A DNA stretch of 64,000 nt from Phoronis australis. Lineage: Eukaryota > Phoronida > Phoronidae. Of this stretch, positions 51,801 through 63,800 are shown piece after piece. The stretch lies in NCBI GenBank assembly GCA_002633005.1, contig NMRA01000318.1, forward strand, positions 273,594-337,593. The letters run 5' to 3'. Made by a program: the position numbers and the translations under genes. The notes under the pieces are model-generated. The model saw nothing but the letters and a program-made list of their open reading frames with translations, made no database searches and was not told the DNA's origin. The first letter of the stretch is position 1. Each line of letters starts with the position of its first letter.

Positions 51801-54800
51801 CCATAGGGTCATTCACAAGCCAGATGCAAGCTGGATTCAATAACGAATGTGGGGGGAAGGATTTAGTCAAAATATGACAATGCCCATTTCATGAGGAATT
51901 TAGCAAGGAATTTAAGATGCATTTGACCAACATGGAAGGAAATCCAGATCCCCATGTGTGGGGTGTGGAAGAAAAATATGCTGTGTTATTCGGAAGCATG
52001 GCTACAGTCGTGACACTGACAAGCACTGTGTTGTTGCTAGCTTGCTGCTGTCCAAAGAAGAAGTCGTTATCGCTGGATTCAGAGAGTGTGGATGAGGTGC
52101 GGAGCGTAAACACTCCAGCTAAAGATGAGGAAGAGATTTTACCAAAAATCATAATGTAAGTATCAACAAAGAGCTCAAACAGCTGCTGTCCATTCGTTAT
52201 GAATTAGGCAAAAACTTTCTAGTTTGGGGAACTGGAGAATTTGAAATAGTTTTTTGTCACAATGTCTCTTTCTTATCAAAGCTAACAAACGCTCAAAGCG
52301 AACCAAAAGCTAAAACACTTGATTTTCAAGAATCAAGTCATAAGTAGAACTTGTAGGACGGGGCAACATAAAATCTGTCCAAAATACTTCAAAGACTACA
52401 AAAAAATGTTAATAAAGACACATGTATTTCACTTTCAATATAGTAACAGTTTCGCAGAGAAAACAAAGACTAGAATAAAAAAATTATGACTTTTTGATCT
52501 AATGATCATCAAATTCAGTAGTCATGGGTGTAATTTTCAATGCATTAACACAATTATATATTTCAACTAGAACAGTTACTATAGCTTAACACAAACAGGA
52601 TCCCACTCCAGTCATACATGCTATCTGTACTTACAAAATGACAAAATTATGACTTATGTACCCTCAACATTGCATGCTAGAGAGAATGACAACGTTGCCA
52701 ATATACATAGCAAGCTGGCAAAGAACATTCAAAATCTTGCAGAGACGGAAAAAACTCCCGAGTCTCCGTAACGGAGATGGTGCGGTCACTGGAGACTACG
52801 AAGGAAACCAATAAACCCCTGTATAAACCAGCAAAGAAGGCACCGCAAAGTGAAGCTTTCAAAGAGTTTGAATCATCAGGCCTCATTATTGGCATGGTAA
52901 GTAAATACGGTAAAACTTCTTCAATTTGGTAACACTCTATGGCGGACAGGAGTGTTAGCAAGTATTGCACAGGTACACTTTGATAAGTCAGTTATTACAT
53001 TCTTCTCATGGAACATGCTGACTTGTTCTTAATCTTGGTTGTTGCCTAAAGTCAACACGGTGAAATTTCGTTTTGTCAACTTTCTCAACAAAAGTAACTT
53101 TTCCGGAAACCTTACTTTGCGTTTTGCATGGTTTGTATGGCGTAGCAATCACCGAACAACATTTGGTAAAATGGTGAGCATTTGCAACAGGGTAAACCTG
53201 CCAAAAATAGAAATATGGCAATTTTAACAATTATTTTTGTCCCAAATTCAAGATTTTTTTACTGTAGGTGCTATTTTGTAAAGTAATTGCTAACAAGTGA
53301 TCTGTCTCAGATGCACCATAATATGAGTAACGTTATTAAATGCCTTAAAGGTGCTGTATTGGTTATTTCCAAGACAGAGTTCAAAAGTGCATCTGTCTAG
53401 CCTGTATGTAGAGAACAGCATCTCAAAAGAATACCTAATCTAACCAATTTCCAAAAAAAGGTAATTAAAATTATTCATTTTCCAAGGTCTCCTAATAATT
53501 GTTGTGGATGTCAATTTTCAAAATACTTTTCTGATGGTAAAGCATTACTTTGGTGCTGCTTATCTTTCATAAAAAACAAGAAAATTAAATTTCACTTGTC
53601 AGCAATATTGCGTCTAACTTGCTTAGATTTTACATAAATGTCGATAATCAGCCTATATGACTTCAAATGCCACCTCTGTTGAAGCCAAAAGCCTCATAGA
53701 ATTAAATGGCACTTTCAAGTAATGCTAAACAAGGTTAATATTCATTATTTTGTTTGGTTGCCAAATGAGCTAAACATCGTTTATTGCTTGCTTCTATCGG
53801 CATATTCTTCACTGGAAAGTAGATTTATTACAGTTAGATTTTTTACTTAGTTGACCTTGTCACTGCGTGTTACTTCCTAACTGAGATAACTTTTCAGCTC
53901 ATGTGAACTTCCTGCTTTCATTTTATAATTTATAGAAATTATGGAAACGATGATAGCACTGGTCTTGTCACAATCTGAAAAGGTGTCGAAAACCTGGTCT
54001 GTCTAGAACACGAATAACCTCACACCTGGCAACTTTGTATACTTCACAGGGCATGACTAAGAAAGACCGAGGAAATGGACAAAAGACTGATTTTGAAATT
54101 CCAGTGCAAATTGCCAATGGCAATGACAAAGAAGGGTAACCATGATGGCAAAGTTAACAAAAATGTCTCATTGAGATTTAGGGTGACCTCCCTAGACACG
54201 AACAACCCTGATATTGGTTTAGTGTTACAGTTGCCTTTAAAGGAACATTCTCGGTGAGAGAAGTAATTTCACAGAAATTAACAGTAGCCTGGAATCAAAC
54301 TCACCAATTGGTCTACAGTGGCTGTTGAATACTCTGCCGCTAAATCAAATCCCACGTGTTTAAAAAGCAGAGTATCTTAAGTGTATTTCAAAAGTAAAAA
54401 TTCCTAGCATCATTTCAGGGAATGTTTGGCAGACAATAGCGAGAAATGTCGATTTGTAATAAAATCAAGAAAACACAACAGATTTTTGTCTCATCCAACA
54501 ATAACCACAAAAATTAGATTGACCAAAAAACCCGATAATGTTCCTTTAAAAATAGACAAACCACATAAACAAAGCATGTCTAATTTCTTCAGCAGACACA
54601 TTGTAACTTTGTAGAACCAATGGTATTGTAAGATAAGAAGTCATTTGAAGTATCATCGGATAACTTGAACAAAAGAATGCTCACTAACGAACAACTAGGA
54701 ATCTTAATTGAATTGAGAAGATCATTTGCACTAGTTCGTGAAACTTGTATAACTAAGCATCTTGGGATTTTGTCACAAGAAACCAGGGTGAAAGGAAGAG

Positions 54801-57800
54801 CTATTTATAAATAACAGACAAATAATGTTTCCTTGTCATGAGAGTTAATAACAGCAAAAATGACTGAGAATAACTATTTGGGTGGCAAAACTCTAGTTAC
54901 AGAAAGGCTCAGCCGTATTACTAACATTCCTGTCAATTTCCCTTCATTTTCGGTCACCAGAGAAAACTACTGACAATGAATTCAGCTTCTACCCAGTTAG
55001 TAGTCATGACAGTGCATTCTGGGTCATTTTGTCAGAATACTTTTTCTTGTGGCTTGCATTGCGTGTCTAGCGCTTCACGAAAGTGGCGGAAATTAAATGT
55101 TGTGTCTTTATTATTACAGAAGTAATGAAACAAACAGCACTAACGATGAAAATAACCAAGAACAATGGGAAACTGTTACCACGGTAACGACGACGACGAA
55201 AACAACCAAACTGTAAGTTCATTCCAGGCAAACGCATGTTCAAGCTGGTTGCCATAGCAATGAACCAGTTCATGAAGCACCTGACATAACAGCACAGTTT
55301 GTGTCCGCAGAATAATTGTTATGGGAAAATCTAAATAATTGCCAAATTACCCGTATGATTTTCCAGGTATTTCAATATTGTTGCGAAGGCTCACATTTTT
55401 TTCAAAATATTTCCTGAGTGTAGCTACTATACAGAACTTGAACACCGTGAAGCATTGATTTGATGATACTCATTTTTTTAATAAAAAAATTAAATTTCAC
55501 TTGTCCGCCATATTGAGCCTCGAAGTGGTGGCATTTTACTGTACTCATCAAGACTAGATAAAAACTACTACGGTAAACTTTCCTAAAATCGCAACACAAA
55601 ATAATCGCCAAAATTGTCAATTTCCGTTGTTCAAAAGCTCACTGCAATGTAAAAACAGTTCAGATTTCAGCATGTTTTTTTTTTAAGTCAGCTCTACAAC
55701 ATAAACTGTGTAATCACTGAACTAAAGTTTTCCTGATGTTTACTTTTGTTAAAAATTTTGATAGCATAAAATTTCACTGTTCAGTCATATTGTGTTCTAA
55801 ATTCAAGAACCTTTTGTATCCTTTCTTTCCTTGCACACGCAGTCCAGACGTGGTACATTCTACCAGTGCAGAGGAAGACGAATTCGAAGGCATTGAGAGG
55901 AACTCAGAACTACTGTCCTCAGTAAGTCAGGTTGAAAGCAGCTGCAGATCAAATAATCTTCTCTGTTAATGGGACATGTATTTTGTTGGCCTTTACCCGC
56001 TGATTAAATCTGCTACTAGAAGCATGTTGACATAAACAGCAAAAGTAATTTAAGCTTTCTCTAACAGCTTAATTTGGCTAACTTCAGTACCACACATCCA
56101 ATTTCTCGTCATCATCAACTCAACTGACCATTTCAGTTCAGGAAACCAGCGCCTCCATGTAGACGGAGTTCCGGCAAAAATGGGAAACGGTCACCTAGGA
56201 AACCAGCCTCAGCAATAGCAATTCAGGTACAGATATTGGTGTTACAATACTTATATACGGTACCGTACTTAGTGACGACTTCATTTATCACTCACGCTAA
56301 AAATGACCAGCAAGCCGAACCTTTAATCTTCAGTATTTTGCACTTTTTGGTCAAACTTATAATGGTTACACATTTTTTGTGTGACCTGTATAGTACCTAT
56401 TATATTGAATAATAAAAAGATTAAAACTGAAAAAAGGTTAGTTCTTCAAAAAATCTGCAATTCGATTTACTTACTTTTACTTAATCCTAGTTTTCATGAA
56501 GTGAGCTTCGCCAGAACTTGTCTGCATCTCACTTGGACACAACAAACCCCCACAACACATTCTGGGTCTAAAAGTCACTACAGACTAGGAAGCAAATACT
56601 TTTAAAAATCTCATTTACTTACAAGGACAGATAGCCGAGTACCATTCAAATTGGACTACTTTGTAAGTCAATTCTGCCATTTAATATGAATATACATTTG
56701 AATTGTTCGAATAATATGGCAGCAGACCCTCTTGAAAACAGAATTCGCCAAGCACACGACAGCGATGTCAATGGACGATTTGTAAGAAAACCGTCAACAG
56801 ACAACGCTGGTGTGCATTAAGTGAATTTAAGTCCAAGTATATTTATTTTTTAGATAATTGTAAACTGTCTGATTATTTCATACATCAGGACGATTAATGT
56901 TTCAAACCGTTATCATACAAAATTGTCAATTTTGCAGAAGACCACAGATCCAGGACTGAATGAATGGAGTACAGTTCTAGACGACTTCTCCTTTGGTCCA
57001 TCGCTTGGAAGCAAAAGTAAAACACTCAGACCCTTCTCTCGTTATATTACATATTATGTTTATTATCGTAGATCATTAGCTATTAGCAACTATCTCCTTG
57101 GCAACCAAGTAAATGATATTCATTTAGCTTCAATAACCTGCTATAGCCGTATTTCATCGTGTAGATTTACAGCAGTAATCATTTTTCAGTGCAAAAAATC
57201 TAACACTCACGTATTTAAGTTGTTTTGTAATACGATGGCTTTATTAAGTCTATAGCATAATACAGCGTGTACACTGGAGGATCTAAGATGTAGTAAACAA
57301 GACCCAACCTCAACTTTCAAATGAAAAATGTCCGCGCAGGCCTTAAATATGGCTCCACCTCATTTTTTTCTTGTCCATGAGAAGCTCCATTAATCTGCCA
57401 ATGGTATAGCGCAGGTATTTGAACTAACCAAACATAAATCTGTCTTTGTCCTGTGTATTGAAGACGTAGCAGTTTACAAGAAAACGACAACAGAGGTCAT
57501 GCCAGATGGTACTGTAGTAGAGAGGACAGAGACATCTTCTGGGCCCTTCAGGAAGACGGCCATTAAATCACCACATCTCAGGGAGGATACCCCAACAATT
57601 ATTGAAGTGGAAGAACTGGAAGGTCAGCTTCAATGTTAACAGGATATCTGCTTGTTGAAGAAAAATGGAATTTACTGAACCGGTCGTGCAGAGTTCAAGC
57701 TGCGACGTGTCAATCTTTATCTGGGTTCTCACACCAACTGCATAATCTCACACCAGGTTTTAAAGTCTATTATCGAATGATTAGTGCATAGGATCTATAA

Positions 57801-60800
57801 GTTGAACAAATGTGCCGAGAATATGCACATGGAAGTTAAACACAAATCATTACATTCCTAATCACACTAACAGACAAATGTCATTTGTAAAAGGGCACAG
57901 GCGGGACTTGGCCTATACTTAACCAGATGATATATAGCGAGAAACTAGTTCTGATGTGGAATAAAGCTTGAAGAAGACTGTAATAACTTGTTGATATAAC
58001 AGAATAACTGTCCAAGACAACTTATAACAGCAAACCTTTCCATTTACAGGTGTCTTTCCAAATGACGACACAATGTGTGAGACTCTAAAGAGAACGAGGA
58101 AACTGTCCATGCAAAAGCACAACTTCTCGTAAGGCTAAAACGAATGTTTAATGTACTGTACTCCTTCCCCTGTTTAGCACAAAATACAGTCGACAACTTA
58201 AATTTTAGTTTGTCAAGTTCTAATATAAATGCTTTGATTACCAAAATTTTTGTCTATTGTTAGCTTGATTTACACAATGCAGATACCATAAACATAACTT
58301 CCCATTGCTTGCAGAAAGTAATAGGCATTTTTCACAATTATTTTTGTGCAAGGTAAGCAGAGAATTACGGTACCTTAAAATAATAACAGAACCATACTCT
58401 AAGTCCACAAAGAAAATTCAACAGACGTTTTCATTTATCGCCTAATTATCCAAAACAAAGTTTAATTCTTAAGGTCCCGTGCAAATTAGGTCAAGCCGAG
58501 GTCATAAACCTCAAACTGGAATAAGTCAAGTTAGAGGTGGTGAATCACCACATTCAAGTACTCAATGAACTCCACTTGGTCCACGGTGTTAACCGTTTGT
58601 GTCTTGAAACACTAACTCACGACATTAAAAAAAAAGATTTCACCCAAAAACATAAGCCGAAATAATGGTTTTTCAAAAATGACCATTGCACATGGCTTCA
58701 AGAGATCTTCCAAAACTGTCATTCGTGCACACGTATGTAAATAGTAACTTAATCCCCAAAGGGCCAAAGACATACAAGATACTTTGAAAATTAATATCAT
58801 GGTCAAAAAAAGTGATTCACAATTCATATAATACCTAGTAGACCAAATCACACCTTTAACATGCAACAATTTCAAAAGCAACTCTTTGATCTAGGTACGA
58901 CGATAGTGATATGGACACAATGCGACGGAAAAAACAAGGACAGCGCCTCGTTAAACACTTTCCGTAAGTAGGTTTGGTTCAGAAGTCTCTCACAGATAAA
59001 ATTTGTACAAGGAAATGTCCGAATACTGCCTCGACTGTTCTTTTTTTCGAAAACAACAAATCCATTATTCTAAACTTGGTTCTTCTCACTTCTTGTTTGA
59101 CTTCCAACAGGGGGTACTAATTGCATGTGTTTGACTCTATAGCTGCACTTCTAAGACATCGAATTGGTCTGTTAGCCAGAAGCTGTCGTCGAAAACGAAT
59201 CAGATGTCTTAACCAGTTGACCTGGCAGAACCATCCAAGTCAATCAACTGTACCTAAAGTAGCATGTGCTTAGCGCATTGTATCAAAATCTCAGTACACT
59301 ACAACTGGGAACATATGTCACATGGTTTACATGAAAAAATAATTGTATTCGTAAAAACAGAATTGCTTCATAATGGAAAAGAACTAAAGCTTGTGAGAAA
59401 AAAAGTACATTTGCGAGAGAAGAAGTGAAGGAGATCACATTTGATGTACATTATTTTGTGACTTACAGTAACTCTTCTACACTACGGATCGGTACAAAAT
59501 CGTATGTGAACAACTATTTGTGTTCTGTACATAATTTACTTAAAAGTGTTGTGCAAATAATCAGAAGACGTTAACAGCCAGGTGCAAAACATCAAACGAG
59601 GCGTGGATGAACTATGAGAAAAAAATGCACAAATGACTGAAAAACCCATAGCAAAATGCAAAAAATGCGAGCACGTGAAGTGTTGCAGTTCCAATAATAT
59701 GAAAACCCTTATAAATTAAACTCAGCTATTTCATCATTTTTCAGTGTTGAAATAACAGTTGAGAAGGTTAGTAAGGAAGACAAGAACTCAACAGGTGAGT
59801 AGAACAGGTGTTACACACACGGATATATTAAAACTTATCATAAACCCGCACATTTCATCAAATCCACCTTTTCTTTTAGACCTCTGCTGCTATGAAACTG
59901 ATTTCAACTTCTTCCTTGCTTAGATGTTCTCAGTTTCTGCATGGCTGATGCATAAATTGATACACTGTGACAAGCCAACGTATTGGGTTTGTCTGGTTAG
60001 CAACAAACAGACATTTTTTGCAAGTCCAAAGTTAGTTAAGAAAATTTAAATCAAAATCATAAAACCAAGTGGTCTAAACAAAAAGTTAATTTTTAACATA
60101 AGAAGTGTTTAAAGGCACATAGTAGTGCAGTGTACCTAGTTGTCATATGTAGAGTCGAGATTTTTAACGACCAAAAAACTCATATTTTCAGGAATATAGC
60201 AAATCGACTGAATCAGTGTAAGTTGTCAAATGTTCTATTAATCATGAATCGAAGCCAAATACTACAGCCACAAACTAATAGGGTCGTTTCCAAATCACAA
60301 CCAAATCTAGAATAAATTAAACTTGCTGTCCGTGGGGAATCTAGCCGTACAAGCAAACGACGACCTCTAGGTGGGTTACAGCCATGCAAATTTAGGAACA
60401 CTAACACAGCCTATTAAAAACCTCTAAAATGTGTGTTAGACAATAATGGAGAATTTTTAGGATGCTGTAACATGCAACTTCACTATGTCTATGTCGTCAA
60501 CTGTATTCTCTATTTCAGCGGCAAATAGAAAGATAAGTAGAGGCACACTTGTGTTGGACCAGTACGGAAATCTTGTGATAAACAAGTCGAGCTAGCAGAA
60601 CTGTGTAACTGGCAAGAGTGAAACAATTGTCAAAGCAGTCAAGGTCACGTGTGCTGACAAACACGGAGCGTTAAAGTTGCGTTGAGCGCAACATCAGCCA
60701 GTCAAAAACGAACAGCTTCAAAATTACATTGAAATAGATAATTAAGCCAAAAATAAACCTGTGAGCTTCATTATGACGACATTATAAACAAAGAAACAAG

Positions 60801-63800
60801 TGGTAACTAGCTTTATTTTACAAGTCATTCAACACTTGCTATTATGTGAAACAATAAGGATCACATTGCCCTATTTGCAGCTCAAAATAACTTTAATTTA
60901 AGTTTTCACTTTAATTTAAGTTTGCACTTTAATTTAAGTTTGCACTTTAATTTAAGTTTGCACCGGTATGGTGGAAATAAAGTGCAGCACTGCCACATAA
61001 TATTTACATTAAAAAGGCTGCGTGATACATCAACTGCTGATGGAGTACTGTTGACTGGCAGATAAGATTACACATGAGTACACTGTACTGGCACGCCATC
61101 TGTCTGTCAGATTGACCTAAATTCAAGGAATACGCATAAGTATTTGGGCTCTGCCTATCAGAAATACAATGTCAAACCAAATTACAATGAATAGGAGACA
61201 GCAGTGTAGACCAAGGAGCTAACAATTATGCGAACAATAAGCAAGACTAACCCAATAAGACCAAAGTGTGGCTCACCGGATGTTGGTTGTTAAACTGATT
61301 AGCAAAATGTAGAAGTGAAGATATCAGCAAGAATTTGTATTCATTGAGCTATTTATTGCTTTTTTCTATCATCAGTTATAAAGCACAAGCTTTGAAAGTC
61401 ATAGTTGCTGCTTTCACGTGCTTAGCTTAGAAAGTTTTTAGTGGGCACTCTCTCCATTGCTAGGTTGTGGGGCCACGTGAACTTGTTATAATTGTACAGC
61501 TTAGCTAATGAATACAATTGTTGACCAAAGCGCATGATTTAATTGTCTTCTACTGCTTACTCTCTCTTAACATTGACGACATTATCACAACTTCTACAAT
61601 AGCGAAATAGCAGGTAAAGAAAAACAAATTTTTGGGTGACTATGATCTTTAGTTCATACAAATTGATTAGGCCCGCTCACAAATGTACTTTTTCGACTTC
61701 AAACAACACTCACTGCATGTTTTTCACATTTGCACATTCTACAGCTTCCATTGGCCAAGGGTGAATATACATTGCCTCCCCCTCCCCGGGTTTCAAAATT
61801 CATTCGAGTCTCTTGACTTGTAATTCTTACGTGCAGAAACCTGCTTGAAGGTTATGTAGGACAATATTGACAGGTTCGTGCATTTAACAAAATATCTAGA
61901 AAAGTATAAATTTAACTCAGTAAAAGTATATATTTCTGAAAACAGAAAGGCTGTGGAATTTGATTTTTGACTTTTTAACAAACTGTTATTAATTAGGTCA
62001 CGGAACCATGCCTTTTTGGTAAAATTTAGCAAAAAAGAAAGATACATTGACAGAAAAACAACGGTATCAATCACACGGTCAAATTTTATTTGATACAAAT
62101 GAAAACTGGAACATTGTTAAAACAGTTCCTAACAGCACTTTTGAAAACAGTACATAAAGCAGAGTATCCGAAAGTTTCATAAGAATCCGATCAGCCGTTT
62201 CTAAGATGTGATGTTCCGAAGTCTGCCAAATTTGGTCATTTTTATAGAGTCCTACACCACTTCAATGGGTCCTGCGTAACATTAACGAGAACATGACAAA
62301 AAGTAAAAAAATATGAGCACTGCCCAGGAAATCGCTTTCGCATAAAATGCATGTTCTCATTCAGTACCTAGCATACCACACGCACTGGTAAGATGAGCTC
62401 AGCAGGAGACGGTGTGGCTCAGTGGTTTGAGCTCTGGATTCCCGTTTGGGAGACCCGGGTTCGAATCCTGGCTCAACTGGCTGACAATCAAAAACAGTAA
62501 GAAAAAAGCATTCCAAAACCTCCATAACAGTTGTATCCAGGCTCAAGATATTGAACTTATTGGTAACCATTCTATGCCATCAAATGCAGAAACCTATTTG
62601 TGCAATTGCTGAATGAGGTTTGGTAGAATTTGTAACTACCAGGTGGCATTGCTGTCCACAAACAAGGCATGAACTAATATTAGAATTCAAGTTACTTATT
62701 CAACACCACAAAATATTGGGTCGACTCGAAATATTCAGGTCAAGACAATCCAATCGGTGTATAGGCACCAAAACATCATGACAATATGCGGTCAAATCAT
62801 GACATCACAGATCAAGTTTGAGTTTACTGGGAGACCGAGACAAAAACTGACTTCAATTACCATGGGATCATACATCGCTTCCAATAAAAACACAAAATTC
62901 ACCTAGTTGTAGGCATTCAGTAAATCACACAAGACTCTCTTCCGACGAACACATGCGAGTACACTGCAATCTGTTCTCTATTTAGGTAATAGATAGAGGA
63001 CGCCCTCTTCATTACCACTACTCACTGAATATGGAGATTCTTATCGTTAGTGACACAGCCATATATCCTACCTTATCTTTGTATGAGGAAGGAAGAAGCA
63101 AGGAAGGTTCACTGGGACACGGAAGGTCGATATAGAACCCCACTACGTCTCCCTCCTGGTAGCTTTCACCGTAATGGTAACCGCGGCTCTCGTGGAAACG
63201 AGTTCCTTTCCTCGAACGATAGGAGTAGCTGAACTTATCGTAGCCGCACGGGGCTTGAAGATTACCTGGAAGGTTGGGAATAATTAATCAGATAGATGTT
63301 TCAGAAATCAAAGTCTGAACTCGCACGAGAAGTTTGACATGGGCCAGTTACGAAACGCATTGCAACAAGTGACGAGTGCCATTTGTCACATCAGTTTACA
63401 TTGAACAAACTATTTCGTCAGTTGAAAAAACTATGAGCATGACTTACAACAATACATTCCATCTAATCTATTCAAGTTGACATCAACTACAAAATTTCCA
63501 TTTTAATACGCATGTTTACTAGTTTTCAACAACAACTGTTCAAGTATTATGTGTGCTAGCAACCATATTATACACAACAGCTGGAGTAAAGTGATTTAGA
63601 TACATTTTCAATTTAATTCCCATGCATTAAACAAAGAATTTAGCTACAATAATGGAAACATGCAACTCAAAAGAATACAAGAGCAATAGACAGAACTGCT
63701 ACATGCGTGATGCTTGGAAATGCCAAATAACAAAATCAACTACCAATCTCAAGTATAGTGTCTGGCCATACCTAGCGACTGGGACCAGCCAATCCGTGCT

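Larger units (their letters stand above)
42349..63071 (-). other. 20.7 kb ASH2L intron hosting a nested antisense gene and many MITEs
   Basis: Bounded on the minus strand by donor GTAGGA after 63072 and acceptor TTTTTTAG before 42348; the codon phase is 0 on both sides and the SPRY reading continues without loss. From 42349 to 51916 I see only repeats and no coding sequence. 51917-60595 is the nested plus-strand gene. 60596-63071 holds its 3' UTR, an 18-base tandem repeat and a SINE. Confidence 0.85.

Noticed and set aside
52677-52970. 97-codon minus-strand open frame in the ASH2L intron
   Set aside because: ASH2L reading continues without it and no known protein is seen.
62404-62480. Possible tRNA gene
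   Set aside because: D- and T-arms pair, but acceptor and anticodon stems do not and a SINE-like tail follows.
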